64,000 nucleotides of DNA from Streptomyces inusitatus (GCF_014651115.1 NZ_BMWG01000002.1:258070-322069); one strand, 5' to 3'; shown: positions 50,557 through 60,950, counted from the stretch's first letter. Numbers and translations are program-made. Notes: generated by a model from the sequence alone, not told the origin.

Positions 50557-51489
50557 ATGAGCTTTGGCCAGGGGGGACCTCCATGGGGGTCCGGCGGACA
50601 GCATCAGGATCCTTACCACTCCCAGCAGGGGGCGCCCGGTCCCTTCGATCCGCGGGGGACGGGACCGTCCGGCGGAACTCCCGACTGGGCCGCGCTCGCC
50701 GATCAGTCGGCGGCCCGCTCCCGCCGCAAGCGCTGGCTGCTGATCGGCGGCGGAATCCTCGCCACCGCCGCGATCGCCGGCCTGGTGGCGACCGCGATCG
50801 TCTCCCGGGACGGCCGCGGCGACGCCGCATCCCCCAAGGGCACCGCGAGCGCGCTGCCCGGCCCGCAGGAGCTGCCCGGCGAGTCCGCCGAGCCGGACCC
50901 CGCCTTCTCCTCCGTCGCACCGCCCACCGCGCCCGACCCCAAGGACTTCGTCTCCAGCGAGCTGAAGGACACCGCCCCGCTGACCGTCGACACCCTCTTC
51001 CCCGGCCGAAAGCTCACGATGGGCGGCCGGGCGTACGCCAAGGGCGCGGTCGCCCGTACCGTCCAGTGCGCCCCCGCCACCCAGGGCGGCCTCGGCACGG
51101 TCCTCCGGGACAACGGCTGCGACCAGGTCTTCCGCGCCACGTACAGCCGCGACGGCATCGCGGTCACCGTCGGGATAGCGGTCTTCGGCCGGGAGAGCGA
51201 GGCCAAGCGGGCCGTCTCCCGGACCACCAGGGGCAAGACCATCGCCCCGCTGATGAGCCCCGGCGTGCCCACCTTCTGCAAGGGCGGCCCGGTCTGCCGC
51301 TACACCGCGAACTCCTACGGCCGCTACGCCTATTTCACCGCCACCGGCTACACCACGCCCAAGTCGGTGACCCCCGGCGACCGCCCGGCGTTCCAGGCCG
51401 GCGACGATCTGGCGGAGTTCACCTTCCGCCAGATCGTCCGCCGGGGCAACGCCCAGGCGTCAGCAGCAGTTGTCGACCCCGCCGGCTGA
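50557..51489 (+). CDS. membrane-anchored exported protein, unknown function
   Basis: The 310-residue product has a Gly/Pro/Gln-rich cytoplasmic tail (1-60), one membrane helix ([23 protein letters not shown]), a Pro/Ser linker and an extracellular domain of about 180 residues with four or so Cys. TAAGAT ends seven bases before the ATG, so the mRNA is probably leaderless. Its last 30 bases overlap the converging truA 3' end. The family is not recognised. Confidence 0.82.
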   Translation: MSFGQGGPPWGSGGQHQDPYHSQQGAPGPFDPRGTGPSGGTPDWAALADQSAARSRRKRWLLIGGGILATAAIAGLVATAIVSRDGRGDAASPKGTASALPGPQELPGESAEPDPAFSSVAPPTAPDPKDFVSSELKDTAPLTVDTLFPGRKLTMGGRAYAKGAVARTVQCAPATQGGLGTVLRDNGCDQVFRATYSRDGIAVTVGIAVFGRESEAKRAVSRTTRGKTIAPLMSPGVPTFCKGGPVCRYTANSYGRYAYFTATGYTTPKSVTPGDRPAFQAGDDLAEFTFRQIVRRGNAQASAAVVDPAG

Positions 51490-52329
51490 CCCGGGCAGCG
51501 ACCGCTTGTTGCGGGCCTCCCGGTTCCGGGCGGCCAGCAGCTCGTCGGCGGGGTAGCCGACCTCCTCCAGGGTCAGCCCGTGCGGGCGTACGACATGCAC
51601 GGCCGAGTCCCGTACGCCCGCCGCCAGCACCTCGGCGGGCCACTGGACCGGCCGGTGCCCGTCGCCCACGAACAGCAGCGCGCCCACCAGCGAGCGCACC
51701 ATGTTGTGGCAGAAGGCGTCGGCCCGCACGGTCGCGGTGACGATCCCCGACTCATCCCGCTCCCAGGAGAGCCGCTGAAGGGTGCGGATGGTCGTCGCGC
51801 CCTCGCGCTTCTTGCAGTACGCGGCGAAGTCGTGCTCCCCCACCAGACCGGCCGCCGCCTCGTTCATGGCCTCGACGTCCAGCGGCCAGTCGTGCCAGAG
51901 CACATGCCCGCGGAGCAGCGGGTCCACCCCGCCCGGCTCGTCGGTCACCCGGTAGGCGTACCGCCGCCAGATCGCCGAGAAGCGCGCGTTGAACCCCGCC
52001 GGGGCCTCGGTCACCCGCCAGATCCGCACATCGCGCGAGAGCCGCCCGGCGAGCCGCTTCAGCAGCTTCTCCCGGTGCTCCTCCCAGACCTCGACGGGCA
52101 GATCGACATGCGCCACCTGCCCGCGCGCGTGCACCCCGGCGTCGGTGCGGCCCGCCACGGTCAGCTCATACGTCCGGGCGGACCGGGTCACGGTCCGCAG
52201 CGCGTCCTCGATGTCCCCCTGGACGGTGCGCCGCCCGCCGGCCTGCTTGGCCCACCCGGAGAAGTCTTTTCCGTCGTACGACAGATCCAGCCGCACCCGG
52301 ACCGACCCGGGCTCCACGTCATCACTCAC
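51460..52329 (-). CDS. truA: tRNA pseudouridine(38-40) synthase TruA
   Basis: The 289-residue enzyme isomerises uridines 38-40 in the tRNA anticodon arm. [18 protein letters not shown] starts the fold; the catalytic Asp is in [25 protein letters not shown] and [12 protein letters not shown] are TruA motifs. It follows rplQ in the operon order rpoA-rplQ-truA, but a hairpin lies between. Confidence 0.95.
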   Translation of the reverse strand: MSDDVEPGSVRVRLDLSYDGKDFSGWAKQAGGRRTVQGDIEDALRTVTRSARTYELTVAGRTDAGVHARGQVAHVDLPVEVWEEHREKLLKRLAGRLSRDVRIWRVTEAPAGFNARFSAIWRRYAYRVTDEPGGVDPLLRGHVLWHDWPLDVEAMNEAAAGLVGEHDFAAYCKKREGATTIRTLQRLSWERDESGIVTATVRADAFCHNMVRSLVGALLFVGDGHRPVQWPAEVLAAGVRDSAVHVVRPHGLTLEEVGYPADELLAARNREARNKRSLPGSAGGVDNCC

Positions 52330-52361
52330 TCGACAAATCCTCTCAGAGTCCCCGAACAGCG

Positions 52362-52397
52362 GAACGGGCCCGCTCCCCGGAGGGAGCGGACCCGTTC
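52362..52397. terminator. 16-bp hairpin after rplQ
   Basis: Arms 52362-52377 and 52382-52397 pair with one mismatch around a 4-base loop, just past the rplQ stop. It probably reduces read-through into truA. Confidence 0.8.
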
Positions 52398-52420
52398 ACA
52401 GGTCACCGGAGCGCTGTGGC

Positions 52421-52924
52421 TCAGGCGTCCTTGGACTCCTCGGCGGCCTCGGCCGGCTTGGCGTCCTCGACGGCCTCGGCGGACGCGTCGTCCTTCTTGA
52501 GGGCGTCTTCCTTGACCGCGCGCTTGGCGGCGGCCTCGGCCTCGGCGACGGTGGCCTTCTTGGCGATCTCGCCCTCGACCAGCTCGATCATGGCCATACG
52601 AGCGTTGTCACCGCGGCGGTTGCCGACCTTGGTGATACGGGTGTAGCCACCCGGGCGCTCGGCGTACCGGGGAGCGATCTCGGTGAAGAGCGCGTGCACG
52701 ATGCCCTTGTCCGTGATCGTCTGCAGCACCAGGCGACGGTTGTGGATGTCGCCCTTCTTCGCCTTGGTGATCAGGCGCTCCGCGACCGGACGCAGGCGGC
52801 GGGCCTTGGCCTCGGTCGTGGTGATGCGGCCGTGCTCGAACAGCTGCTTCGCGAGGTTCGCGAGAAGCAGACGCTCGTGCGCGGCGCTGCCGCCCAGACG
52901 GGCACCCTTGGCAGGCTTCGGCAT
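52421..52924 (-). CDS. rplQ: 50S ribosomal protein L17
   Basis: The 167-residue protein has the L17 core in its first 120 residues ([37 protein letters not shown]). An Ala/Glu/Lys-rich tail of about 45 residues is usual in actinobacteria. It lies 144 bases after rpoA. Confidence 0.97.
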   Translation of the reverse strand: MPKPAKGARLGGSAAHERLLLANLAKQLFEHGRITTTEAKARRLRPVAERLITKAKKGDIHNRRLVLQTITDKGIVHALFTEIAPRYAERPGGYTRITKVGNRRGDNARMAMIELVEGEIAKKATVAEAEAAAKRAVKEDALKKDDASAEAVEDAKPAEAAEESKDA

Positions 52925-53068
52925 GGTGTTTCTCCTTGTGTGCTGCACCGGCCGTATCAGGTACCGGTGTCAGTTCCCCCGAGGCGGCTGCCACGGGAAA
53001 GTCTTTCGGGGCCGGGGCCCCGGGGCCGGGCCCGCGGAATCAATCCCGCGAGCCCCGCCGGAGGCGAA

Positions 53069-54091
53069 TCAGTACTGCTCGGTCTCCACGAAACCGGCGT
53101 CCGCGTCGTCGTCCGCGCCGAAGGCGTCGGCCGCAGCGGTCGGGTCGAATCCGGGAGGGCTGTCCTTGAGCGCCAGGCCCATGCCCGCCAGCTTCGCCTT
53201 GACCTCGTCGATCGACTTGGCGCCGAAGTTGCGGATGTCGAGCAGGTCCGCCTCGGAGCGGGCGACGAGCTCGCCCACCGAGTGGATGCCCTCACGCTTG
53301 AGGCAGTTGTACGAGCGGACCGTGAGCTCAAGCTCCTCGATCGGCAGCGCCAGGTCGGCGGCGAGGGCGGCGTCCGTGGGGGACGGGCCCATGTCGATGC
53401 CCTCGGCGTCGATGTTCAGCTCGCGGGCGAGACCGAACAGCTCGACCAGGGTCTTGCCGGCGGAGGCCATGGCGTCGCGCGGGCGCATCGCCTGCTTGGT
53501 CTCGACGTCGACGATCAGCTTGTCGAAGTCGGTGCGCTGCTCGACACGGGTCGCCTCGACCTTGTACGTGACCTTGAGCACCGGGGAGTAGATGGAGTCG
53601 ACCGGGATCCGGCCGATCTCCTGGCCCACCTGCTTGTTCTGGACGGCGGAGACATAGCCGCGACCGCGCTCGACGGTCAGCTCCATCTCCAGCTTGCCCT
53701 TGCCGTTCAGCGTGGCGAGAACCAGGTCGGGGTTGTGCACCTCGACACCGGCCGGGGGCGCGATGTCGGCGGCGGTGACCAGACCCGGGCCCTGCTTGCG
53801 CAGGTACATCACGACCGGCTCGTCGTGCTCCGAGGAGACGACCAGCTGCTTGATGTTGAGGATCAGGTCGGTGACGTCCTCCTTGACGCCCGGCACGGTG
53901 GTGAACTCGTGCAGGACACCGTCGATACGGATGGACGTGACCGCCGCACCCGGGATCGAGGAGAGGAGCGTACGGCGCAGGGAGTTGCCGAGGGTGTAAC
54001 CGAAGCCCGGCTCCAGCGGCTCGATCACGAACCGGGAGCGGTACTCGTCGACGACCTCTTCGGTCAGCGAGGGACGCTGAGCGATCAACAT
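53069..54091 (-). CDS. rpoA: RNA polymerase alpha subunit
   Basis: The 340-residue subunit has the N-terminal assembly domain ([31 protein letters not shown]) and the C-terminal DNA-binding domain ([30 protein letters not shown]). It dimerises and nucleates core polymerase. An acidic tail [14 protein letters not shown] follows. The 223-base gap to rpsK is long and holds a partial rpsK duplication. Confidence 0.98.
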   Translation of the reverse strand: MLIAQRPSLTEEVVDEYRSRFVIEPLEPGFGYTLGNSLRRTLLSSIPGAAVTSIRIDGVLHEFTTVPGVKEDVTDLILNIKQLVVSSEHDEPVVMYLRKQGPGLVTAADIAPPAGVEVHNPDLVLATLNGKGKLEMELTVERGRGYVSAVQNKQVGQEIGRIPVDSIYSPVLKVTYKVEATRVEQRTDFDKLIVDVETKQAMRPRDAMASAGKTLVELFGLARELNIDAEGIDMGPSPTDAALAADLALPIEELELTVRSYNCLKREGIHSVGELVARSEADLLDIRNFGAKSIDEVKAKLAGMGLALKDSPPGFDPTAAADAFGADDDADAGFVETEQY

Positions 54092-54209
54092 GTGAATCGG
54101 TCCTTCAGTCGGGGGCGCCCACTATTTGACGCCCGACATATGTGAGACAAGGGTACGGGCGGCACGGCCCGAAAAGGGGTCGTACCGCCCGGACACTCAG
54201 CTGAAGCGA

Positions 54210-54245
54210 GCGTCAGACGCGACGGCGCTTCGGCGGACGGCAGCC
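54210..54245. repeat. partial duplicate of the rpsK 3' end
   Basis: These 36 bases are identical to 54312-54347, which encode the last rpsK codons ([10 protein letters not shown]) and stop. Similarity fades over the next dozen bases toward higher coordinates, consistent with an old, decaying duplication. The copies are 102 bases apart. Confidence 0.9.
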
Positions 54246-54257
54246 ATGCTGCGGATA

Positions 54258-54277
54258 TGTGGGGGATAACCCCCACA
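54258..54277. terminator. 8-bp hairpin between rpsK and rpoA
   Basis: TGTGGGGG, loop ATAA, CCCCCACA, lying between the two rpsK-end copies. It may attenuate or process the transcript before rpoA. Confidence 0.55.
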
Positions 54278-54314
54278 CCCCCAGCAAGGTGAGCCGGCCT
54301 GGGTGCAGCCTGCG

Positions 54315-54719
54315 TCAGACGCGACGGCGCTTCGGCGGACGGCAGCCGTTGTGCGGCGTGGGGGTGACGTCCTGGATCGAGCCGACCTCAAGGCCGGTGG
54401 CCTGGAGGGAGCGGATCGCGGTCTCACGGCCGGAGCCGGGACCCTTGACGAAGACGTCGACCTTGCGCATGCCGTGCTCCTGCGCGCGGCGGGCGGCCGA
54501 CTCGGCGGCCATCTGCGCGGCGAAGGGGGTGGACTTGCGCGAGCCCTTGAAGCCGACGTGGCCGGCGGAGGCCCAGGAGATCACGTTGCCGGACGGGTCC
54601 GTGATCGAGACGATCGTGTTGTTGAACGTGCTCTTGATGTGCGCGTGGCCGTGAGCGACGTTCTTCTTTTCCTTGCGGCGCACCTTCTTGGCAGCGCCCT
54701 GACGACCCTTGGGGGGCAT
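54315..54719 (-). CDS. rpsK: 30S ribosomal protein S11
   Basis: The 134-residue protein has [21 protein letters not shown] and [17 protein letters not shown], the invariant S11 end near the mRNA exit (each read as adjoining short motifs). It follows rpsM by 100 bases. Its 3' end is partly duplicated downstream. Confidence 0.97.
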   Translation of the reverse strand: MPPKGRQGAAKKVRRKEKKNVAHGHAHIKSTFNNTIVSITDPSGNVISWASAGHVGFKGSRKSTPFAAQMAAESAARRAQEHGMRKVDVFVKGPGSGRETAIRSLQATGLEVGSIQDVTPTPHNGCRPPKRRRV

Positions 54720-54819
54720 CTATATCTCCTACGGGAGGTGGTCGGTCCTACAGCGAAGACCGCTTGGCTGTGCGGGGCTCGGAGGTCGCCCTCCGGCGTT
54801 CCGCAGCGTCCGCTGAGGA

Positions 54820-55200
54820 CTACTTCTTGCCCGGCTTCTTCTTGCCGGCGATGGCGCGACGCGGGCCCTTGCGGGTACGAGCGTTCGTGCTGGTGCGCTG
54901 GCCGTGGACCGGCAGGCCGCGACGGTGGCGCAGACCCTGGTAGCAGCCGATCTCGACCTTGCGGCGGATGTCGGCCTGGATCTCGCGGCGGAGGTCACCC
55001 TCGGTGCGGAGGTTGGCGTCCACGTACTCGCGGATCTTGACCAGGTCCTCTTCGGCCAGGTCACGAACGCGGGTGTTCGGGTTCACGCCGGTCGTGGCGA
55101 GGATCTCCTTGGACCGGGTGCGCCCGATACCGAAGACGTAGGTGAGTGCGATCTCCACGCGCTTTTCACGCGGGATGTCGACACCGGAAACGCGTGCCAT
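54820..55200 (-). CDS. rpsM: 30S ribosomal protein S13
   Basis: The 126-residue protein has [20 protein letters not shown] at the start, [11 protein letters not shown] as the helix-two-turn-helix and the basic tail [18 protein letters not shown]. It contacts 16S rRNA in the head and the P-site tRNA. Confidence 0.97.
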   Translation of the reverse strand: MARVSGVDIPREKRVEIALTYVFGIGRTRSKEILATTGVNPNTRVRDLAEEDLVKIREYVDANLRTEGDLRREIQADIRRKVEIGCYQGLRHRRGLPVHGQRTSTNARTRKGPRRAIAGKKKPGKK

Positions 55201-55398
55201 TCAACGGCTCCTGTGTTTTCGGGGGTCTTCCACAGAACCGGATCCCGACCGCCGACCCCACTGATGTGGAGTGGTACGTCCGGGTCCCCGGCCCCCGCCG
55301 GAGGTGTCGCCGGCCCGTTGCACGGGCTGGGCGGGTTCTGCGTATGTACGAATTGCTCGCGTCGCGCGAAGAACTGCGGTAGTGCAGATCGGTGTGCG

Positions 55399-55512
55399 TC
55401 AGCCCTGGCGCTGCTTGTGGCGCAGGTTGTCGCAGATGACCATGACCCGACCGTGACGGCGGATCACCTTGCACTTGTCGCAGATCTTCTTGACGCTCGG
55501 CTTGACCTTCAT
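55399..55512 (-). CDS. rpmJ: 50S ribosomal protein L36, zinc-binding form
   Basis: The 37-residue protein [19 protein letters not shown]... has C11, C14, C27 and H32, the zinc ribbon of the C+ type. Streptomyces often carry a zinc-free paralogue elsewhere under Zur control. It was found from the expected infA-rpmJ-rpsM order; it is shorter than typical gene-finder limits. Confidence 0.96.
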   Translation of the reverse strand: MKVKPSVKKICDKCKVIRRHGRVMVICDNLRHKQRQG

Positions 55513-55577
55513 GGGATGTCAGGTTCTCCGGGTCAGTGCCGACACCAGTCCCGAAACCGGGAAAGGCGCGACAAGAT

Positions 55578-55799
55578 CTACTTGTACCGGTAGACGATCC
55601 GGCCACGCGTCAGGTCGTACGGAGACAGCTCCACCACGACCCTGTCGTCCGGGAGGATACGGATGTAGTGCATCCGCATCTTGCCGGAGATGTGCGCGAG
55701 GACCTTGTGACCGTTCTGAAGCTCCACCTTGAACATCGCGTTCGGGAGGGACTCGATCACGGTGCCCTCGATCTCGATGGCACCTTGCTTCTTGGCCAC
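55578..55799 (-). CDS. infA: translation initiation factor IF-1
   Basis: The 73-residue OB-fold factor has [20 protein letters not shown] and [15 protein letters not shown]. It occupies the ribosomal A site during initiation. GTG at 55799 follows gaaggg; longer frames read into the leader. It heads the infA-rpmJ-rpsM-rpsK-rpoA-rplQ group. Confidence 0.97.
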   Translation of the reverse strand: MAKKQGAIEIEGTVIESLPNAMFKVELQNGHKVLAHISGKMRMHYIRILPDDRVVVELSPYDLTRGRIVYRYK

Positions 55800-55951
55800 G
55801 CTTCGCCCTTCGAATCGGCTACCTTGATCGACTCCCGACACCCCGTATGCAGACACACGGGTACACGAGAGCCGACGCATCAGTCTACGTCAGCCCATTC
55901 GAAATGACTAATCCTGCATGAATGCCCAGCCTGGAAGATCCTTACGCCCCG

Positions 55952-55981
55952 CCGCCGGGCCCGGAATCACGGGCCCGGCGG
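55952..55981. terminator. 12-bp hairpin after map
   Basis: CCGCCGGGCCCG (55952-55963) pairs with 55970-55981 across a 6-base loop, 22 bases past the map stop. Confidence 0.8.
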
Positions 55982-56002
55982 GTGGAGGACAGTGGGACCG
56001 GC

Positions 56003-56839
56003 TCAGCCCAGCGGGTCGGGCGCGGCGGTGATCCCCAGCTCGGCGAGCTTGGCGCGGCCGCAGTCGGGCGAGGTGAGCACCAGAGGGCCCTCCTCGGTGA
56101 CGGCGACGGAGTGCTCCCAGTGCGAGGACCAGGTGCCGTCCGTGGTGATCACGGTCCAGTCGTCGGAGAGCACCTCGGTCTGCGGCGTGCCGAGCGACAC
56201 CATCGGCTCGATGGCCAGGCAGAAGCCGGGGACCAGCTTGGGACCCTTGCCGCGCTTGCGGGCGACGTAGTTCAGCAGATGCGGGTCCATGTGCATCTCG
56301 GTGCCGATGCCGTGCCCGCCGTAGTCCTCGATGATCCCGTACCGGCCGCCGCCGGGCTTCGGCTGGCGGCGGATGTAGGTCTCGATGGCCCGGGAGACGT
56401 CCACCAGCCGGTTGCCCTGCTTCATGGCGGCGATCCCCGCCCACATGGACCCCTCGGTGACCCGGGACAGCTCGATCAGCTCCGGGGCGTGACCGCCGCC
56501 CACGAAGACGGTGAAGGCCGCGTCCCCGTGCCAGCCGTCGATGATCGCGCCGGCGTCGACGGAGAGGATGTCGCCGTCCTTGAGGACGGTCTTGTCGTCC
56601 GGGATGCCGTGGACGACGACCTCGTTCACCGAGGTGCAGATCGTGGCGGGGAATCCGCCGTATCCGAGGAAGTTCGACTTGGCCCCGTGGTCGGCGATCA
56701 CCTTCCGGGCGACCTCGTCCAGATCCTTGGTGGTGGCGCCCGGCACGGCGGCCTCGCGGGTCGCGGCGTGGATCGCGGCGACGACCAGCCCGGCCTCGCG
56801 CATCTTCGCGATCTGCTCCGGGGTCTTGATCTGCACCAT
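56003..56839 (-). CDS. map: type I methionine aminopeptidase
   Basis: The 278-residue metalloprotease removes initiator Met. VVHGIPDD carries the substrate His. Metal ligands are in SVDAGAI, HGDAAFT, GHGIGTEMH, AIEPMV and TEEGPLVLT. The length suits a type Ib enzyme without the N-terminal SH3-like extension. It has terminators on both sides, so it is probably monocistronic. Confidence 0.96.
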   Translation of the reverse strand: MVQIKTPEQIAKMREAGLVVAAIHAATREAAVPGATTKDLDEVARKVIADHGAKSNFLGYGGFPATICTSVNEVVVHGIPDDKTVLKDGDILSVDAGAIIDGWHGDAAFTVFVGGGHAPELIELSRVTEGSMWAGIAAMKQGNRLVDVSRAIETYIRRQPKPGGGRYGIIEDYGGHGIGTEMHMDPHLLNYVARKRGKGPKLVPGFCLAIEPMVSLGTPQTEVLSDDWTVITTDGTWSSHWEHSVAVTEEGPLVLTSPDCGRAKLAELGITAAPDPLG

Positions 56840-56973
56840 GGCCTTTTGCCTGCCCCTCTGTGCGGCGGGCCCGCCGCCGCTTTCGCGGAGGCGATCGCGC
56901 TCCGCTGTGGTCTCTTCATTATTGGCCGGTGCCCGTGGCGCCGCTCAGCGGTACGGACGGACACCGCTCAACA

Positions 56974-57010
56974 GTACGGCCGCGATGCCCTGGGGACATC
57001 GCGGCCGTAC
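56974..57010. terminator. 14-bp hairpin after adk
   Basis: GTACGGCCGCGATG (56974-56987) pairs with 56997-57010 across a 9-base loop. It separates the secY-adk unit from map. Confidence 0.82.
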
Positions 57011-57037
57011 CGTTCAGTAACGCTTACCGCTTTACCG

Positions 57038-57697
57038 CTACGCCTTCTCGGGCTTCTTCAGCGCGTCCATCGCACGCCCGGTCACATCGGTGACCTTGCC
57101 GAGCGCCGAGATCGTCACCACGAGGCCCTGGCCCCGGTAGTAGTCGATGATCGGCTCGGTCTGGGTGTGGTAGACCTCAAGACGCTTCCGGACGGTGTCC
57201 TCGGAGTCGTCGTCGCGCTGGTACAGATCGCCGCCGCAGGTGTCGCAGACACCCTCGTGCTTCGGCGGGGAGTACGTCACATGGAAGACATGGCTGGAGT
57301 CGTTGCGGCAGATCCGGCGACCCGCGATCCGCTTCACGACCTCGTCCTCGGGGACCTCCAGGTCGAGCACCGCGTCCAGCGTCATGCCCTCGGACTTCAG
57401 CATCGCGTCCAGCGCCTCGGCCTGCGAGACATTGCGCGGGAAGCCGTCGAGCAGGAAGCCGTTCTCGGCGTCCGGCTTTTCCATCCGGTCCTTGGCCATG
57501 CCGATGGTGACCTCATCGGGCACCAGCTCTCCCGCGTCCATGAAGGACTTCGCCTTCAGACCGAGGTCTGTGCCCTTGCTGATATTGGCACGGAAGAGGT
57601 CGCCCGTTGAGATGTGCGGGATCGAGAGGTTCTCGGCAAGGTACGCGGCCTGCGTTCCCTTGCCGGCACCAGGAGGCCCGACGAGGACGATTCGCAT
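57038..57697 (-). CDS. adk: adenylate kinase
   Basis: The 219-residue kinase interconverts ATP+AMP and 2 ADP. P-loop GPPGAGKGT at 7-15, FLLDGFPRN at 81-89. The long LID has C130, D133, C151 and C154, which could hold zinc with Asp as fourth ligand. ATG at 57697 shares one base with the secY stop (TGATG), so they are translationally coupled, as in many bacteria. Confidence 0.97.
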   Translation of the reverse strand: MRIVLVGPPGAGKGTQAAYLAENLSIPHISTGDLFRANISKGTDLGLKAKSFMDAGELVPDEVTIGMAKDRMEKPDAENGFLLDGFPRNVSQAEALDAMLKSEGMTLDAVLDLEVPEDEVVKRIAGRRICRNDSSHVFHVTYSPPKHEGVCDTCGGDLYQRDDDSEDTVRKRLEVYHTQTEPIIDYYRGQGLVVTISALGKVTDVTGRAMDALKKPEKA

Positions 57698-59016
57698 CAG
57701 CGGAGGAACCCTTCGTAATTGCGCTGCTGGAGCTGGCTCTCGATCTGCTTCACGGTCTCCAGACCCACACCCACGATGATGAGGATGCTCGTCCCGCCGA
57801 ACGGGAAGTTCTGGTTCGCGCCTCCGAAGCCTGCCAACGCCATCGTCGGGACAAGAGCAATCAGACCCAGGTACAGCGAGCCCGGCCAAGTGATCCTGTT
57901 GAGCACGTAGCTCAGATACTCGGCAGTAGGTCGACCAGCCCGGATTCCCGGGATGAAGCCACCATACTTCTTCATGTTGTCGGCGACTTCCTCGGGGTTG
58001 AACGAGATAGCCACGTAGAAGAACGCGAAGAACACGATCAGGAAGAAGTACGCGGTGATGTAGTACGGATGGTCACCCTTGACGAAGTACGACTCGATGA
58101 ACGTCTTCCACCCGGACGTACCGCTGGAGAACTGAGCCACCAGCGCCGGGATGTACAGCAGCGACGAGGCGAAGATGACCGGGATGACACCGGCCTGGTT
58201 CACCTTGAGCGGGATGTACGTGGAAGTGCCGCCGTAGGAACGCCGGCCGATCATGCGCTTGGCGTACTGCACGGGGATTCGGCGCTGGGCCTGTTCCACG
58301 AAGACGACCAGGCCCACCATCACGAAGCCGATCAGGATGACGGTGCCGAACTCGATCCAGCCCTGGGCGAGCTTGCCGCTCTCCTTGATGGCCCACAGGG
58401 CGCCGGGGAAGCCGGCCGCGATCGAGATGAACATCAGGATCGACATGCCGTTGCCGATACCGCGATCGGTGATCAGCTCACCGAGCCACATGGTGGCGGC
58501 GGTACCGGCGGTCATGGTGACCACCATGACGATCGTGGTGTAGATGGATCTGTCCGGCACGATCTGATTGGCGACCTGACAGCCACTGAACAACGCGCCG
58601 CTGCGAGCCGTGGCGACCAGGCCGGTGCCCTGGAGTACCGCGAGGGCGACCGTCAGATAACGGGTGTACTGGGTAATCTTCGCGGTTCCGGACTGCCCCT
58701 CCTTCTTGAGGGCCTCCAGTCGCGGAATGACCACGGTCAGCAGCTGCAGGATGATGCTCGCCGTGATGTACGGCATGATGCCCAGCGCGAAGATGGTGAT
58801 CTGCAGCAGCGCTCCGCCACTGAACATATTCACCAGGCCGAACAGGCTGTTGTTACTCTCCGAAGCCTGTTTGACACAGAACTGTACGTTCTGATAATCG
58901 ATGCCCGGAACCGGGATGTGCGACCCGATCCTGTACAGCACGATGATGCCGAGCGTGAAGAGCAGTTTCTTGCGCAGGTCGGGCGTCTTGAACGCCCGGG
59001 CGAACGCGGTCAGCAC
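57697..59016 (-). CDS. secY: preprotein translocase subunit SecY
   Basis: The 439-residue channel subunit has ten predicted helices. FTLGIIVLYRIGSHIPVPGI starts helix 1, followed by the plug region LVNMFSGGALLQITIFALGI (both split here from longer runs). The SecY signature GTAATMWLGELITDRGIGNG lies mid-protein. A 257-base leader with a terminator separates it from rplO, so it probably has its own promoter. Confidence 0.97.
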   Translation of the reverse strand: MLTAFARAFKTPDLRKKLLFTLGIIVLYRIGSHIPVPGIDYQNVQFCVKQASESNNSLFGLVNMFSGGALLQITIFALGIMPYITASIILQLLTVVIPRLEALKKEGQSGTAKITQYTRYLTVALAVLQGTGLVATARSGALFSGCQVANQIVPDRSIYTTIVMVVTMTAGTAATMWLGELITDRGIGNGMSILMFISIAAGFPGALWAIKESGKLAQGWIEFGTVILIGFVMVGLVVFVEQAQRRIPVQYAKRMIGRRSYGGTSTYIPLKVNQAGVIPVIFASSLLYIPALVAQFSSGTSGWKTFIESYFVKGDHPYYITAYFFLIVFFAFFYVAISFNPEEVADNMKKYGGFIPGIRAGRPTAEYLSYVLNRITWPGSLYLGLIALVPTMALAGFGGANQNFPFGGTSILIIVGVGLETVKQIESQLQQRNYEGFLR

Positions 59017-59205
59017 GGTGCCTCCTGCGACCCCCGCGCTACTGCGTCAGAGGTGACGGTCTTGAGGATCGACGAATACGAATCAGACAATCCCTCACGG
59101 CCCCTGAGCAAGCGGACCATGCGGGCACGAGGACAGAGCCCCCGCATCTTTACAGCAACAGTGCACGCCACCTTACCGGCGACAGTGCCCCCCTTGGAAC
59201 GACCA

Positions 59206-59240
59206 ACCGGGGATGCCCCATTTGAGAGGGCATCCCCGGT
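59206..59240. terminator. 13-bp hairpin after rplO
   Basis: ACCGGGGATGCCC (59206-59218) pairs with 59228-59240 across a 9-base loop, marking the end of the spc operon. Confidence 0.85.
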
Positions 59241-59273
59241 CGGATGTTTCAGCCTTTAGCCACTGAACTGGTC

Positions 59274-59729
59274 TCAGACGAGCTCGGTGACGCTACCGCC
59301 GGCAGCGGTGATCTTCTCCTTGGCGGAGCCGGAGACGGAGTCAACCGTCACCGTCAGCGCCACGGAGATCTCGCCCTGGCCCAGGACCTTGACGAGGCTG
59401 TTCTTGCGAACCGCGCCCTTGGCGACCAGACCGGCCACCGTGACTTCGCCACCCTCGGGGTAGAGCGAAGCGAGCTTCTCCAGGTTGACAACCTGGTACT
59501 CGGTGCGGAACGGGTTCTTGAAGCCCTTGAGCTTCGGGAGACGCATGTGGAGGGGCATCTGCCCACCCTCGAAGCGCTCCGGAACCTGGTAGCGGGCCTT
59601 GGTGCCCTTGGTTCCACGACCAGCGGTCTTACCCTTGGACGCCTCGCCTCGACCCACACGGGTCTTGGCGGTCTTGGCACCCGGGGCGGGACGGAGGTTG
59701 TGGAGCTTCAGCGGGTTGTTCTCCGCCAT
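59274..59729 (-). CDS. rplO: 50S ribosomal protein L15
   Basis: The 151-residue protein has [20 protein letters not shown] and the Gly/Lys-rich [19 protein letters not shown] that threads into 23S rRNA. It lies one base after rpmD and is last in the spc operon. Confidence 0.97.
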   Translation of the reverse strand: MAENNPLKLHNLRPAPGAKTAKTRVGRGEASKGKTAGRGTKGTKARYQVPERFEGGQMPLHMRLPKLKGFKNPFRTEYQVVNLEKLASLYPEGGEVTVAGLVAKGAVRKNSLVKVLGQGEISVALTVTVDSVSGSAKEKITAAGGSVTELV

Positions 59730-59730
59730 G

Positions 59731-59913
59731 TCAGTCGACCTCCTCAACCGTCACGAGGTGGCGGACGGTGTGAACCATTCCGCGGAACTCGGGGCGGTCC
59801 TCCTTGACAACCACGTCGTTGAGCCGCTTGAGGCCCAGCGAACGCAGCGTGTCGCGGTGGTTCTGCTTGCTGCCGATGTACGACTTCGTCTGCGTGATCT
59901 TGAGGCGGGCCAT
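59731..59913 (-). CDS. rpmD: 50S ribosomal protein L30
   Basis: The 60-residue protein has [20 protein letters not shown] and [10 protein letters not shown], the L30 core. Its ATG overlaps the rpsE stop by one base (TAATG), so it is coupled to S5. Confidence 0.97.
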   Translation of the reverse strand: MARLKITQTKSYIGSKQNHRDTLRSLGLKRLNDVVVKEDRPEFRGMVHTVRHLVTVEEVD

Positions 59914-60518
59914 TACGCACCCGCTCCCGCACGCGCACGAAGCAGAGCCGCGGGGGCGACGTCCTCAAGGGGCAGACCACGGCGAGCCGCGATCTCCTCG
60001 GGACGCTGCAGGCCCTTGAGGGCCGCCACGGTCGCGTGCACGACGTTGATCGCGTTGTCGGAGCCGAGCGACTTCGACAGGATGTCGTGAACGCCGGCGC
60101 ACTCCAGAACGGCGCGCACCGGGCCACCGGCGATAACACCGGTACCGGGGGAAGCAGGCTTGAGCAGAACGACGCCTGCGGCCTTCTCGCCCTGGATGGG
60201 GTGCGGGATGGTGCCCTGGATACGGGGAACCTTGAAGAATGCCTTCTTGGCCTCTTCAACACCCTTGGCGATCGCGGCCGGCACCTCCTTGGCCTTGCCG
60301 TAACCGACACCGACGGTGCCGTCACCATCGCCCACCACGACCAGCGCGGTGAAGCTGAAGCGACGACCACCCTTCACAACCTTGGCGACGCGGTTGATCG
60401 CGACAACGCGCTCAACGTACGCGGTCTTCTCGGCGGCGGCTGCGCCGCCGTCACGGCCCTTCCGGTCCCGCCGCTCGCCGCCACCGGCACCGCTTCCGCG
60501 GCGCTGGGGTCCAGCCAT
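59913..60518 (-). CDS. rpsE: 30S ribosomal protein S5
   Basis: The 201-residue protein has the double-stranded-RNA-like domain ([20 protein letters not shown]) and the C-terminal [32 protein letters not shown] basic, Gly-rich N-terminal extension of about 30 residues is usual in actinobacteria. Mutations here can affect spectinomycin sensitivity. Confidence 0.97.
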   Translation of the reverse strand: MAGPQRRGSGAGGGERRDRKGRDGGAAAAEKTAYVERVVAINRVAKVVKGGRRFSFTALVVVGDGDGTVGVGYGKAKEVPAAIAKGVEEAKKAFFKVPRIQGTIPHPIQGEKAAGVVLLKPASPGTGVIAGGPVRAVLECAGVHDILSKSLGSDNAINVVHATVAALKGLQRPEEIAARRGLPLEDVAPAALLRARAGAGA

Positions 60519-60563
60519 TGGATTACCTCTCTCTGTTACGTCCGTTAGTCCCGGAACCGGGGC

Positions 60564-60947
60564 TTAGAACTTCAGCCCGGCTTCGCGGGCGGCGTCAGCC
60601 AGAGCGGCAATGCGCCCGGCGTACCTGTTGCCACCACGGTCGAAGACGACAGCCTCGACGCCGGCGGCCTTGGCGCGCTCAGCGACCAGGGCACCGACCT
60701 GCTTGGCCTGGGCGCTCTTGTCACCCTCGCCACCGCGGATCGAGACGTCCAGGGTCGACGCCGACGCGAGCGTGTGGCCCGCGATGTCGTCGATGACCTG
60801 AGCCACGATGTTGCGGTTGGAACGCGTCACGACCAGGCGCGGACGCTCCGGCGTACCGGAGACGTGCTTGCGGACGCGGATGTGGCGTCGCTTGATGGCA
60901 GCGCGCTTGTACGCGTCGCCCTTAGCAATCTTGACACCGTATGCCAT
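60564..60947 (-). CDS. rplR: 50S ribosomal protein L18
   Basis: The 127-residue 5S-rRNA-binding protein has [20 protein letters not shown] and [22 protein letters not shown], given in part. It lies three bases after rplF. Confidence 0.97.
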   Translation of the reverse strand: MAYGVKIAKGDAYKRAAIKRRHIRVRKHVSGTPERPRLVVTRSNRNIVAQVIDDIAGHTLASASTLDVSIRGGEGDKSAQAKQVGALVAERAKAAGVEAVVFDRGGNRYAGRIAALADAAREAGLKF

Positions 60948-60950
60948 GGC

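Noticed and set aside
57607-59259. 550-codon rightward frame across secY
   Set aside because: Antisense to SecY; rich in His/Asp/Gln with no domain or start signal.
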